From: Acheta domesticus
Lineage: Eukaryota; Arthropoda; Insecta; Orthoptera; Gryllidae
Reading direction: 5' to 3'
DNA: 64,000 bases
NCBI GenBank assembly: GCA_031308135.1
Contig: JAHLJT010004567.1
Span: 37,708,389-37,772,388 of the forward strand
The translations under genes were made by a program, and so were the position numbers. The notes under the pieces are model-generated. The model made no database searches, had not been told where the DNA came from, and saw only the letters and a program-made list of their open reading frames with translations. Of the stretch, positions 25,375 to 40,300 are shown piece after piece. The first letter of the stretch is position 1. Each line of letters starts with the position of its first letter.

Positions 25375-28300
25375 TGTGTTACTTACACTATTTATAACTC
25401 AAGAACGACTGAACCAATTTAATTATATCTGTTTTGTTGGATTCATCTCCGTCCCGAATAATACAATAACTAATAAAGATCGAAAAAATGGCACTACGTT
25501 GCGCTGAAGAATAAAAAACTAGAACGCAGCCCGATACACAGTTCGAATCTATATCGTTAAATAACTCCTAAACGAAGCGTTGTAGGACCTTAAAAACTAA
25601 AATTTTGAGGCCAAAGAAACATTTCTCATACCGTATTCTTTAGGATGAGATCTTTTTGAACATTCTATTACATTTTTGCTGGTCCGGCGCTTCTCAATAT
25701 TACCCCACCTACTCAAAGACGTGCAGAATCTAAGTAAATAAAACAAAGTCGGGTTAATTAAACCATTTATAACTCAAGAACGACTGGACCAATTTTAATT
25801 ATCTCCGATTTGTTGGATTCATCTCCGCCTCGAGTAACAGAATAACTATTAAAATATCGGAAAATTTGACGAAAAATAATTAAACAGAAAATAATCTAAT
25901 ATATAAAAATCAATGTTTGTTGGTTCATGCTTAATGCGCTGCCGTACCAGGCGTCCAATTGCGATAAAAATGTGTCAACTTATTGCTTGCACTTGCGAGA
26001 AGTACATAGGCATAGTACAATTATTGTAACTCCACAAGACGGCGCTAGAGCACATGATGGCGCTTCACTGAAATGCAATTCTCAGTTCACGTGAGCTTCA
26101 TTGTTGCTGGGCGTTGCCATGTGCCATGGGCGAGGTCGAGGGGCAGGCGGTGCAAGTTGATGAGAGGAGAGGGAAAAAGAGACAGGGGCAAAGAGAGAGG
26201 GAAAAAGAGAGAGGGAAAGTGAGAGGAAAAATAGAGAGGGGAACGAGAAAGATGGAAAATAGAAAGAGGGAAAGTGAAAGGGAAAATAGAGAAAGGGAAA
26301 TAGAGAGAAAATAGAGACAGGGAGGAAATAAAGAAAGAGGGAAAATAGGGAAGGAGAAGGAAAATAGAGGGAGGGGGGAAATAGAGAGAGGGGGAAATAG
26401 AGAGGGGAGAAATGAAGAGAGACGGAAATGGAGAGAGGTGGAAATAGAGAGGGAAACAGAGAGCGGGAAAAGAGAGTCAGAGAGTGGGGGAAAAGAGACA
26501 CAGGGGAAGAAGAGACACAGAGGGCAAGAAGAGACACAGGGCAAGAAGGAACAGAGAGGGGAAGAAGAGACACAGAGAGGAAGAAGAGAGACAGAGGGAG
26601 AAGAGACACTGAGGGAGAAGAGAGGACAGAGGGGGACAAGAGACATAGAGGACAAGAAGAGACACAGAGGGGTAAGTGAGACACAGATGAAAAAGACAGA
26701 TGTAACAAAAGAGAGACAGATGGAAAGAGAGAGGGAGAGAGTGGGGAAAATGAGAGAGGAGGAAAAAGACAAAGGGTGAGGGAGAGAGGAGAAAAAAGAG
26801 AGATGGGATAGGAAAAGAGAGTGGGGAAAGAGAAGGGGGGAGAGGAATATTTCCTCAATTATTTCTTCTGCGGCAGCAACGCGCCGGGTACCAGCTAGTA
26901 GTATATACAAGGAAAAGTAAAAAACACAATTTGACTGCATTTTACTTTCCCGTATACGTACATACACAACGAAGTAATATACGTAGTATATGGAAAGTAA
27001 TGTAATGCTGCGGAAAATCGATTTCGCAATTTCAACGTATATACAAGTTTTGGAATCCCCTGATGCCGAAAAAGTGGTTGTTTTCAAAACGTTCGTCCGT
27101 CTGTCCCTCTGTCCCTCCGTCTGTTAGTCTGTGATCAACACTAGCGCCTAAACCATACTATGATTTCTTTCAAATGGATACTCTCCGGTCGATCTGCTTC
27201 CACTCGAGGTGCGACGATTTTGAAAAACTTTCTTCAAAATTGGAGGTACTTTACTTGAAGCCACCCGGTCCCATTTTCAAAATTTTCTCAATAACGGCTC
27301 CAAATTTTTTCTTTAAATTTCTTGTAAAATAGAGTAAAATACACTTATTAAGGGGGCGTAGGTCTCATTTTCACGGTTAACTCTGAATTTTCGAAAATTA
27401 CAAATGTTTGAATTTTCTTCGGCGTCTTTCTACAACTACGAATGAAAATAGAGATTTTTCCTTCAAATAATGTGTACTACAAAGTAAGTTTTTCATTAAG
27501 ATCATGTACATTTTTTTAAAAAGAAATAGTAGTTTTCGCGGAATATTGCGTGCAATATGTGCAATTTTAAAAAATTATAAAAACATAATTTTCTCAAAAA
27601 CTAGTGACTCAAAAACAAGAAAATCTTTAATATGACGTAAAGTTTATTTTGAGTCTTTGTTTTAAATTACACAAATGTAATTTTTTTGAAAGATCACTCA
27701 CATCTTTAATATGCACATTGCCAGAAATTTGTAAACATTAATATATTTGTGAGTGTAAGTGCTTCAAATGCTTCCAAATTAAATTTTTTTAACTCAAAAA
27801 TTTTCTGCGAAAAATAGCTCCAAATGTTGCATTTTTAGTAGTGCTTAAACGCCATTTTCTGAAAAATGGCTACAAATTTTTCAAAGAAAATTGTCATTTA
27901 AAACGATGTTTTTGTGTTCTTTAATATTCTAAAAATAATATTTCTTTTCTACCATTAGGAAACCGAAAAATTAAAAAATAGTAAAAAAAATGTATTTTAG
28001 ACGGCGATAGATGGCAGCTGGCAAGAATATGCGGCAATTCCGAATAACTAGCCCAGGACCAAGGAAATGGAGAACTAATACGGGAATGTCCGTGCCATTC
28101 TGTAGCCCCACTAGTTTAAACGGGGATTTAAAAAAATATGCGAGAAAGTATGTGCTGTTTAGCTAAAATAGATCGAAAATGTAATTTTTGCATAATACCA
28201 GATAAAACAACATGTAAACAATTAGGCCATATAATGAATGGTTTTCGTCATAAAAGTAACATTTTGGATGTTAGAACATTGAGAAATCCAGACCATGTCT

Positions 28301-31300
28301 CAGACAATTTCCTTGTAAGAGCTAAATATAGACAGAAAATTTAACTTATAAAACAAAGAAATATTACAGTTTCATTAGATAAGTCAGAGAAAACCTCAAG
28401 TGGCGAAAGTAGAAAAATTCAAGGAGGAAATGTAAGATTTCCAAGAAGGCTATCCTCAGGGACGGAGGAAGGAGATGGCAGAAAATTAAAATGGATATGA
28501 TAACTGCAGCGAAGAAGGTTTTAAGACAGTGGTGTCAAAGTCTTCTACTGGTGGCTGTGGCACACGTCGTGGCACATGTAGGATGCCACGAGCGTCTTTG
28601 CGCCACTAGCGTCGGGAAAGGAAACTATTACGAGTAGCAGTAACCCCGCCGTTTTACAATAGGGATGGCGTTGTCTCTGGTGGCGGGATAATGAACTACA
28701 TGGATGGGTGATTTCGTCGTGGCACTCGTGCCACTGACTCCCGCTCGTGGCATCGGCCTTGACAACACTGTTTTAGGGGGGGAGAATGAAAGGGGGAAAC
28801 TGGTTTGATGAAGAGTGTAGAAAGGTGATACAAGAGAGGGAAGAAAGGAAAAATAATCTACAACTATTCTTCTATACTAATATATAAAGAGACAAGTGGG
28901 TTGAGTTACAGCGTGATAATCTCTGGATGTATTGAACTAAATTCGAAGAAACTTTTGTCCTAGATTTTTTTTGTATTTATAAGCCTTTAATTTGGTGTAT
29001 ACCTGCTCGCTTTATCTTTCATAAATAAATACATAAATAAATACATAAATAAATAAATAAATAAATAAATATGGGGAGAAGAAAGAATGCCAAAAGACTG
29101 GCAAGTGTCAGTTTTAAATCCTATATATACGAAGGGGAATAGAAGGGAATGTACAAACTACAGAGGTAAAGATTTGTCGAGTACTGTTTATAAAACATTC
29201 TTAACAATTTTAGCTACAAAGTTAAGACGACATTGTGATCAAATCATAGGGGATTACCAAAGCGAGTTTCGAAATCGTAGAAGTAGCACGGATCAAATAT
29301 TTTGCCTAATTCAATTGCTAGATAAAGCGTGCGAAGAGAAGGTAGAGCTACATCAACTGTATATATATTTTAAACAAGCTTTCTATACTGTAGATAGGAT
29401 AGAAATGATAAAGGTGGTATATGATTTTGAAGTATCGTGTAAAGTGATGAAATTGATACAAATGACCCTTCAGGACTCCAGTAATATCGTTAAATTTTAG
29501 GGGAATATGAGGAATTTACAACATAACGTGGATTAAAGCTTGGGGATGACCTAAGTTGTTTAACATATACTTCGAAAAAAAATTCAGATCAATCCTAACG
29601 CAACGATTATAAAAAGAACAGTGCAAATTTGGGCATATAAAAATAACGTAGGGATAATTAGTAGAACACTGAAAGCTATGGAAGAAGTTTTAGAGTGATT
29701 GATGGAAGTAGCTCAAGAATTGGGATTGGAAATAAATGAAGAGAAAAAACAGTAGTTCTAAATGAGAACACAAAGAAAAAGAATTGGTAAACCAAAATAT
29801 ATTAAACTAGGAAACAAAAATATTGAACGGGTAAATATCATCAAATACTTAGATTCCCTAATCACGGAAAACAATGTAAAAGAGCAGGTCATTAAGAAAA
29901 CACTAGCGGCAGGTAATAAATGTTATGGTAGCCTTTATCTAGTCTTTAAAACCAGAAGAATTACAAAGACCGCCATGTTTAAATTAGATAACACTGTTTA
30001 AGCCAGTGGTATCATAAGGTAGTGAAACTTGGACTCTAACAAAGAAAACAATAAAAACACTCGCTGTATGGGCGAGAAAAGTCTTACGAAGAATATTTGG
30101 CCCGATCCAAGAAAACAAAATCTGGAGAAGTCGAACCAACGCAGAATTGGAAGAACTATTTGAATCACTCAAAAAAGTTACATGAATCATGGTGAAAAGA
30201 CTGGGATGATTGGGTCGCTTAATTTGAATGAATGAAGAAAGAGTCGTTAGAAAGGTAACCGTAGGGAGCAACGCAGGTAGGAGAGATAAGGGTAGGCCTA
30301 TATTAAGATGAAATAAGGAAATTGAGGAAGATTTGAGAAACCTAGATATTAAAAGATGGCGAAAAAAGCAGAAGAAAGAACAAATTGGGCTGTTATAACT
30401 AGGAAGCGGATTTCTACGATTTTGCATATTTTTGTTCGTTGCTTCTGGGAATAGCTAAGTGAAATTTCTTTACATTTGGTTACAATACGATGCCATATAG
30501 ATTAATATGTTAGTGCATATTTGACCGATTTTTCCTGCTGGTACACATTCGTGTAATTATAAGCGCATAATTTGCATATTTCGTTAAAATAGTGCCTTTT
30601 CTCTAAAATATTCCATCTTTTGATAGAATCTTTTTACTTGTGAGAGTTTATTAATTCGAAAGAGCTTGTACCATTTTGCGTTTGTTTTTCTTTTTTTTTA
30701 CAGATGATAAAATACATGTGCACATGTAGGTTCTTGATATCATATTTTTTTAATCAGGCAGAATAAATGAAACAATACACATTAGATGAATATTTATTTC
30801 AATTATTTCTCCCGCAAAGTAAAGTAGATTATATTATGTTTGCAAAAACATTTATCATTTCATTCCAACAAAGCTTCTCATGAATTTTATCAAGAAAAGT
30901 TTGTACAGGAAATGAAATATTGTTAATTTTAATTGCATATTTCAGAATTTTTAGGTCATAAATGCATATTTTCAAAAGCATATTTCAAGATTTTTTAGGG
31001 CATAAAAATCCGCTCCCTAATTATAACAAAAGAAGCCAAGGCAAAACTGAATTCCGGAGTGTTGATAGAAATTAAAGAAGAAGAAGAACTAATAATGTTT
31101 GCATACTTTTGAGTAAAATCGTGACAATTTAAAAAAATTGTGAACTTTTTTTCAAAAATGTATTGAAAATTATTCTTTACCTTTTTTTGCTCGAATAGAA
31201 AAACGTTTCCTTTATAACATGACAGGTATGATTTTCATTAACAGCCCAGAAATTTCGAAAATGATAAAAGTACAACTTTTTTCTACACACTCTTCAACAA

Positions 31301-34300
31301 CATTATTACTTTCTCGTATTCGTATTACAAAGTATTGCAATGCAGTACAAAACGTGTCAAGTTTGCAAGGGAAAATCCTGTTTTGTGGTATCACTAATAC
31401 TAAATCTGTTGATTTTTGTCGCTCCTGTTTGCGATAAATTACTTTCTCTATTATATTGTGTCGTCAGAACCCATGTTTTATGGGCCAACGACACCAAAAA
31501 GCATGTTTTCGGCAAGACTTCTCACTGTCCATCTGAATGTGAACGACACTAGTGTGTACACTGAACAAAGAATTGCCATCAAATCCGAGATTCCTCGATT
31601 GATTTGACTGATGTGGCTTTTTGAATTTAAAATTAATATTTTAATTTTGGGAATAGTTTAGATGGAGCCGTAACAACACTTTAAAAATGTAACAACACTT
31701 AAAAAAGAAGTACCCTTCTTTGCACAGTAAAAATAATCTTCAAAAGGAGTAATTAAGGGTTAAAACGTCCCGGAGTAATGATGTTTTGTAAATCTGCTTT
31801 TGTTTCTGATTCATCTCTGTGACGTTTTCTGTTCATGATTCTCTCTGTGTCGCAGTCACGTGTGTGATGGAAGGAATGATAAAAAAGTGTGGTTGATAAA
31901 GAATTTTCCTTATCAGGTCCTCGATATTTTCATGTGAATTTCGTAATTTTTCCGATGTCGAGGAAACTAGGCGACCATTTGTTGGTTTGAGTAATACCAA
32001 GAAATTCCTTTTACTGTATATATTTAACGAACCTCAATTAAACTTGATACCTATCCGTGGCTTGTGCAGAAGTGTCGCCAGAAATCAGCTTTGACCTGCT
32101 CGCATACTACTAACATAGTATAAAGAATTTATTGTAATGTATCGGAAAACAGCGATTTTTTTGATCGGAAAACTCATATTCTGGGTTCCTGATACCTAAG
32201 ATATGGGAAATTCTTGCTCCTACATGCAGTAAATAACTTTCTGTAATTCAGTGTAGTCAGAATTCACCTTGTGTAGAAAAATGCACTGAATTTTCTGTCA
32301 AAAGCTGCATATGAGTTGAACGCAATTCTATAACCAATGCATTTTGTTTTGTTTTTTTTTGCGGTGAATTGTCGTTGGAATTTAAAATCCTAATGGCTAA
32401 GCCATCGAAATCTGATATTCAAATAAACAATATTGTTGGCAATGAAAATAACATAATTATTTCAAAGCATTTTAACACGAAGTAGTCCGCGTCGTTTCCA
32501 ACGTGCTGCATTCGCGAGGGCCGATGTTTTCTCATTGCCATCGTAAGGGAATTTATTTTTTCTACTCCCATTGTGTACTTCTGTCATCTGATGCCTGCAA
32601 CCGGTGCATAATGATACTCATTACGCCACAAATTTAATTATGATATAGGTTATTGACCAATCCCAAAGAAGTTTACAAACCAAGTGTTGACAATTAATCA
32701 TTGAGAATCATTCTAGTAAATGTTTAGTTGATTATCTACATTAAAATTGCATTTAATATTTTATTATGCTTGTCAGATTTAATATCTTTTATTATTAGTA
32801 ATTTTTCACGTGGAATATTATTTAAAATAAATTGGATCGTAATCGCAGGCGGCAAGCCACCTGCGGCAGGGTAGGGTAGGGAGCTATTCGTTAGGTTGCC
32901 TTGGCTGAATCCTCCAAGTCAACTGCCACGAAACAATGCAATGTAAAAGTTTAACTTATAAAAGTTACTGTAAGTCTTATAAAAAGTACCGTATGAAACT
33001 CGATATAATGGGTATTAATACAGCCGTCTGAATTTTTTGGAGACTTCTTACAACTTCAGTATTGAAGATTGGGATTTTTTTTTCATGTTAAATGCTTTCT
33101 TCATCCATATTTTTCATTTATGTCATGTACATTCTTTTCGGAAATTTTAGTAGTTTTTGGGTAATTTTGAGTGAAATACGGCAATATAAAAAATACTAAA
33201 AACAAGATTTTCTAAAAAGGCTTTAAATGTTTCTTAAGCTTTGTGTTCGTATAGTGTTAAATGCAATGTATAAGTTGACGTAAAACCATTTTGATGTATC
33301 CTTTTGTTTTTTTTTTAAAAATTACACAAATGTAATATTTTTTTAAATGTCTCCCACGTCGTTAATATTTACACTACCGGCGATGTTTATACTTTATTGA
33401 ATTTGTGATAAAAAGTACTTCAAATGATGTCATATAAAGTTTCTCGAAAACTCGAAAGTTTTCTGTGTAATTGAACTCGCATTTTCAAAAAAGCTCGAAC
33501 ACCATTTTCTCAAAAACAGCTCCTATTTTGTTCTTCTACCGTAATGTACAGATAGTGCTAAATGACCTGAATAACGTGCCATCAATGCCATTTTGACGTA
33601 TTCTTTTGTTTTCCAAATATGGAACAAACGAAATTGTTTTGATATATATTTCATGTCGTCGATGTTTATATTACGTACATTTCTTACACATTATCGCATT
33701 TGTAAATGCAATTACTTCAAAGAATTGCTTATGAAATATCTCGAAAAATCAAAAGTTTTGGGTAAAAATGAGCTTTAAAAATCTTATTTTCAGAAATGCT
33801 CAAAAGGGATTTTCTCAAAAGCAACCAGAAATGCTTCAACGAAAACTTTCATATATGACGAGGTTTTACACTTCTGCATTATTCTTTAAGTCATATTTCA
33901 CTTTTACCGTTAGGAGACCGAAAAATTGCAAACAAAAATGTGAAAACACGTCCTTTGGAGGGCCGAGATGAGGTTAGGACAAAACCGAAAAGATAGCTAA
34001 AGACAGGCTAAAGAGATAAGGAAACTGACTAGTACGAGAAAGTCTATGCCATTCTGTTGCACCACTAGTTTTTTAATTCAACTGTCTAAATTATAATGCA
34101 ATACTACCGCAAACGAAGTTGCTGTTACAGTAATAATTGCTGTGGAGCTTACCTGCGGCGCCGTTCCAGTAGTAAAGGCTCTCCACAGCGAGCCAAGTGA
34201 GGGTGGGGTTAGACGCGGCGTTGATCACCGCCAGCAGTGTTGCCGCCGTCGTCGCCAGGAGCGCGAGCATTAGCATTATCACCGTGCTCAGGTAAAGCCC

Positions 34301-37300
34301 CGCGTTCATGAAGTCACCTGTGCGATAAGTATAATTTCTCGTGAGTGGACTAACAACATTAAGATCAACCAGCTTAAGGCATTTAACTACTAAATTTAAC
34401 TTCGCAAAACATTAGTGTAAATACAGACTGTACACACACAAAAAAAAAGTAGATTGAATAAACCCTTATTTGAAACTAGCAGCGTATCCGTACTTGTACG
34501 AGAGTTTCTTTTTACTTCTGAGGAAAATATGATAAGTCTTAGGCCGTGACGAAGGTGAAAGGAGGCAATATCTACGCAAGAGAAAATTAACATTCAGAAT
34601 CTGTGTATTAATAGACTACGTGAATATAACATTTTGTACCCCTTTTTAAGCATATTGTGCAAGGTGCGATTTGGCGTAGTTAAAGTTTGTATGTAGAAAG
34701 AGTGCAGAAAGCTAAACTTTGTATATAATGTGTCACAAATAAATTAAAATAAAATAAAATAAAATATGCAGATATAGAGTGCAGATGCAACCCGCAACGC
34801 TGTTGCAACCCGCAACACGCTTCGCCACTACTTTCATGCGTAACTCGGAAACGTTGCGTTTTAGAGCCTTAAAAGAAGCTTTTCGTGCCACGAGGAGATA
34901 CGAGTTTTATTTTGAATATCCTAATCTAAAAAATGATATAATTTTAGACGTTTAATTCCAAGATTAGGTTTTAAGAGAAATATACTTCCCTCCAATTTTT
35001 GCATTTGAGTACGTGAAAAGCATATTATTAAAAATAGTAATAATATAATTTTAAAACGTTTATTGTATTAATATTTACAAAAGTTGGTGGTGATGATGCC
35101 ACTTTTTCACTTAACATAACATTACACGATACACAAAAACACAGGAGTACACTAAACAAAACACTCGTAGTGAAGGTCTTTGATCTGTTGGTGGTTGAGG
35201 TCACGAGACCAGTTTTAGTTGCATTTTTGAGTCATGTGGGAGGGGGAAGAAGTCCAATGATCCCTCAGTTGACGCGCCACTGATGTTAATTCAAAATAAT
35301 GTGCTGCAATAATACAAAAATTAAATTATTATTTTAAAAAGCTAATCTTGTGCGCTCAAAATATTTCTTTTGAAACTTTAAATTAGTATTCAAGAATGGA
35401 ATGTAGGTCTAAAGATTAAAATATTTTAATATCCTTTTACGAACACAAATGTGCGAAATTTTCGCACGGGTTCAAATAGTGTAATGCAAAATAAATATTT
35501 CAATAGAGTATATTATTTTTCAATTGTAAGTCTGTCATGACTAGAGACCGGAAAAAATGTAGTATGAAATGTCAAAATATGTACATGAATATGTAATAAA
35601 AGCAGTAAGAATATCTAATAAATATGTAAAATCGGATGGAATATGTACTATTATAATATACTAATTATAAAACAAACATTCACATTATACAAAATTACAT
35701 TTATAAAAATATCCTGAACAATTAAAAAAAAATAATACAAACGTTGAAAATAATCACTTGGAGAGCAAAAATTGATCCATATTTTGCACCAAACAAATTT
35801 TCCATCGGTAGTAAGCTTCATCTATTGCTATCAAAGACACTAGTTTAGTTGCCAGAGTAGGCGCAATAGAAGCCATCGTACGAACTGGCCATATCTACGA
35901 CCAGCAAACGATCACAGTGCTGCATTCTTGTCGAAATATTCAACGCCGGCATTCGCTAAAGTTTCTTTGAAATGAAGGTTAAAGTTCACGAAAGGCGGTG
36001 TCAGTGCTTCTTTTCACACCTAAGGTGAAAATGATCCCAGTCATTGTCGCGCACTCCCCACCACTGAGATAACAGAAGCAGGAGCGCCGGACTGTGAGAA
36101 CATCCGAGCGTTGTACACAGACAGAGGAACAGACGGACGTGTTGCTTTCAATTGGGTTTTTGGTATCAAGGACCCACGAAACAGGGATTCTGGCTGGACC
36201 ACGTGTTAAAGGATTTTTGGTTGTTGTTTTTTTTTTGATTTAGCAACTGGATTTATCCATTTTTTGTTGTTGTCAGAGCCCGGCAATGAATTTTCTGCCG
36301 AAAATCCGCCGTATTTACGCGCAGCATTAAATAACATTCCCTACACTACGTATATACTCCGTATATACGTACGTACACGGGAAAGTAGAAATTGGAAGTA
36401 TTCTGAGGATTTTTAAAAATATTCCCTATATTTCATTCAAAATTATGTGAAACCTTCTTATATTTCAAAAAAATGCTCATTGTGACGAGCATGAAATGAA
36501 AGTAATTAAAGAACTAATTGTGGAGAATAATTTTCATTTGAGGGCAAAATCTTGAACTTTGTATTGTAGTTGACACCTAACATGTTTGAAATTTTGCAAT
36601 TTTCGAAAATTGAAAGAAGTCAACAAAACTAAGACATGCACCGTTTAATAAACCATAATAATATACGAAGGGTGTTTTTTTCAACCTCCGATAGCTCATA
36701 AAAACAATACAAATGTAAATAACAAAATGAATTTATTACCAAATGTTATGCACAAATATGGTTACTTTTCGACATAGTCACCGTGAAGATTCAGGCATTT
36801 GTCATATCTATGGACGAGCTCTCCAATCCCCTCTGTGTAGAATGTTGCCGCCAGTGAGTTAAGATGGTTCTTGCCAATGTTTTGAAGTTCCTCTGTACTC
36901 TGGAAGCTCTGCCCTCCTAGCCACTTTTGCAGTTCAGGAAAGAGATGGAAATCGCTTGGTGCTAAATAGGGGGCATAGGGGGCTGTATGCCGGATGTTCA
37001 AAAACTTCCCATCGAAATTGCTCAAGAAGTCGTTGCGTTACAGCAGCCCTGTGAGGGCGAGCATTGTCATGAAGCAGAAGAACTCCAGAAGTCAGCATGC
37101 CTCTTCTTTTGTTTTGAATGGCTCTCCGCAATCGTTGTAAAGTCTGACAATAAACAGCTGCATTGATTGTAGACCCCGGTTCCATGAATTCAATAAGCAA
37201 CACTCCCTTTTGGTCCCAAAACACTATAGCCATAACGTTTCTGTTGTTGAATGTTGTTTGAACTTTTTCGGTTCGTTTGGTGAGTGTGAGTGCATCCATT

Positions 37301-40300
37301 GTTGTGACATTTTGTTTTGTTTCGGGAGTACAATACTAAATCCAGGTTTCATCTCCAGTCACAATAGATTTCAAAAAATCTTCACCTTCAACCTCATAAC
37401 GGGTGAGAAACGTCAGCGCTGATCCCATTCGGCGGACTTTGTGCGCTCGATGGGTTCCAAAGATGTTGTCTGATGACCACAGTTTTTTGTACCGTGGGTG
37501 TTCTGTGACGATTGTGTACACACTTGATCTTGAAACTTCAGGAAATTCTACGCTCAAGTCACTAATGGTAAATCTCTGTTTTTCGCGAACCATTTTGTCA
37601 ATTCGTTGAACAATGTCTTCTGATGCGACAGACTTGCGTTCTTGTCCCCCTTCATCGTGAACATCGGCTCGGCCTTCTTTAAACTTCCTGCACCATTCAC
37701 GTCACAACACCATCCGCCATAAAGATATCACCGTATACTCGGCTCATCCTTCGATGAATTTCAGCTGCACTATTCCCTTCTGCTTGAAGAAATCGAATTA
37801 CACTACGCAATTCGCACTTGGCGGGGGCATCAATTGTAGCAGCCATGTTTATGTGTCTGCAACTCAGCTGAAAATGGCGTAATGACGATGCTAGTGGCAG
37901 AAATTATAGAGGGGGAAATGCGCTGTCGCCTTCTGCGCATCCCCGCATCCCTCCACTCACGTGATTGTTTTTATGAGCTATCGGAGGTTGAAAAAAAACA
38001 CCCCTCGTACATAATAAATAACGCGAATAGTAAACACAAAATGGAGCAATTTTTTAGACCTTTTTGAAAATATTTCGACTTTGTTTAAAACAACTCAAGA
38101 AATTAAAATATCTGGCTACATCAGTTTGATTGTTGAGGGGAATGCTAAATTTTGGTAAAAATATTACCAACGCTTTCGCGTTGTTCGCAGGTGAACACAC
38201 GTTTGTGCTGAACAGATATTTCGGTATCAAGGCCCACAAAACATGAATTCTGATTAGATAACGTGATAGAGGACGTTATTTACTGCAAACGGAAGCAATT
38301 ACTTGAAAGTTTACTATGTTAGATTTAACTATTTAAGATTTATTTAGTTCTTTGATACCAGTTTTCTATAATACGAGTTTTTCTGACAAAAAAAAATGAA
38401 CGTTTTTACTTTCTCCGAAAGAGAAAGTATTGAAATGCTGCAACAAAAGTCGACGATTTTTCGACAGATTGTCTTGTATTGAGGGGCCCTGTTAACGAAA
38501 GAGTGAATAAATCATGTTCGTATATCCAGTAAATTATTTTCTCTAACGCACTATGCAGTCAGAATCCACGTTTTGTGGGTCCTTGACACAGGAAAATCGC
38601 ACTTGACGCAAAATGTTTGTCCGCCTGTGGTGAACGCTAGCGTAGGGGCTCAGACGATTTACTCGAAAATTAATATTCTCGTTCGATCTGAACGAACTGG
38701 AGGCCTTGCGAGTTTGAAACGGATATTTTTAATTTTTTGGGGGTACTTTACGTAAAATCTTAACATTTTCATAATTTCCTAAAAAAATTGTTCTATTTTT
38801 TTTTATTAAACGTCGTCCTAGGATCGCGTAAATAATCCTTGATATTGCGCAGGTTTCATTTACGTTGAAATCTCTGATTTTTCAAAAATGGCAAAAGTTT
38901 AAAATGTTTTGGCGCTTTTCTATAACTACAATGGTAAAGATTGAGATTTTACTTTCTTGTATCCAACATATGAAGTGTAGAGAATGTTACGTTATGCTGC
39001 AGCAAAAAATGGCGATTATTCGGCAGAAAACTTCATATTGTAGATCTCTGATACCAGAAAAGAGGATAAGTCTTGTTTCTGTATGTAGTATTCTAACCTC
39101 CTTCCTCTAATACATTGTGTAGTCATAATCCATGTTTTGCGGGTCCTTGAAACCGAAAAATTGGTTTATGGGAAAACGTCTGTTCGCCTGTCTGCGAACG
39201 CAGGCGGCAAAACCGTAGCAGGATGTTCTCCAAATCTGATATTTCACAGTAGATCTGCCTGATGCAGCGGATACTTGAATTTGAAACCGATGTTTTAATT
39301 TTTGGAGGTACATTACATGACGCCTCAAAGACATTTTTTTTTCTCAAAAACGGCTCCAAATTTTTTTATTAAACTTTGCCTTTGGATAGTGTAAATCACA
39401 TTTTAAAAAATTGCCAAGGTCACAGTTTCTTGAAATATCTAAATTTTCGAAAATTGCAAAAGTTCAAATTTTTTTCGGTATCTTCGTACTATTGAAGAGA
39501 GATGTTTCCCCTGAATAAAATCTCTTCTTCAAAATTATATCTTTAAATGAGGGTATACACATTTTTTCTAAATATGAATAGTTTTCGTGTAATACTGAGT
39601 GAAATATGTACAATATTTTAAAAACTGTAAAAAAAAGATTTTTTTCAAAAAACTGCTCTACAGTTTCTTTTTAAACTTTTTACTTGAATTGTACTGCTTG
39701 CGCCGAATAATATGACAAAAACGTCGTTTTGATGTATTTAGATTTTTCAAAAATTAAACAAATATAATATTTTTATACATCACTCACGTCGTTAATATTT
39801 TCCACTTGTCTGATCGAAAATGGTGTGTCTCAACGAAAGTTACGGATGTTTCTTATAAATTATTGCATTTGGAAATACAAGTTAGTGATTTCTAATGAAG
39901 TTTCTCGAAAACTCAAAACTTCTCTTCGAAAATGAGATCAAAGTTTGCATTTTAAGAAACGGTCAACCGACATGTTCTCAAGACCACTTGCACATTTTTC
40001 AATGAAGATTACCTTACAAGAATATTGTTTAATCTTCTGTAATATTCTTAAATACACATTTCAATTCTACAATTAGTGGACCCAAAAACAGAGAAATATG
40101 AAAAAAAATGTTTTGACGCCGATAAGTAGCAGCTTTAACAACGGGAGAGGGAGGTAATACCGAAAAGCTAGCCTAGACTAAAGAAATTAGAAAACTGACT
40201 CGTGCAAGAAAGTCTGGGCCATTCTGTACCACCACAAGTTTTCTTTTTTGAAATCTGTTCTTCAAAGACAGATTTTGAAATAAGATCACGTACAATGTTT

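Larger units (their letters stand above)
28195..31080 (+). mobile_element. RTE-like LINE, broken, carrying nested insertions
   Basis: From the 5' side: the end of the endonuclease domain (RHKSNILDVRTLRNP, then DNFLVRAKYRQKI) at 28245-28341, and NWFDEECRKVIQEREE at 28800-28845. The reverse transcriptase runs from 29087: MPKDWQVSVLNPIY, NYRGKDLSS, SSTDQIFCLIQLLDKA and LYIYFKQAFYTVDR. The catalytic Y.DD segment is lost in a degraded stretch around 29600. The C-terminal part has INIIKYLDSLI-like and SETWTLTKKT, VLRRIFGP and RPILR segments (to ~30360). It ends in a gaagaagaagaa tail at ~31070. It is interrupted by hAT MITEs at 28527-28770 and 30400-31019 and by ~28876-29070. It is a pseudogene. 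Confidence 0.75.

Noticed and set aside
26082..27087. ORFs of 258 and 329 codons (minus) and several on plus, rich in Ser, Leu, Pro, Phe or Glu, Arg, Lys
   Set aside because: They are translations of the A+G tract inside the Helitron. All frames of such a tract stay open; there is no protein signal.
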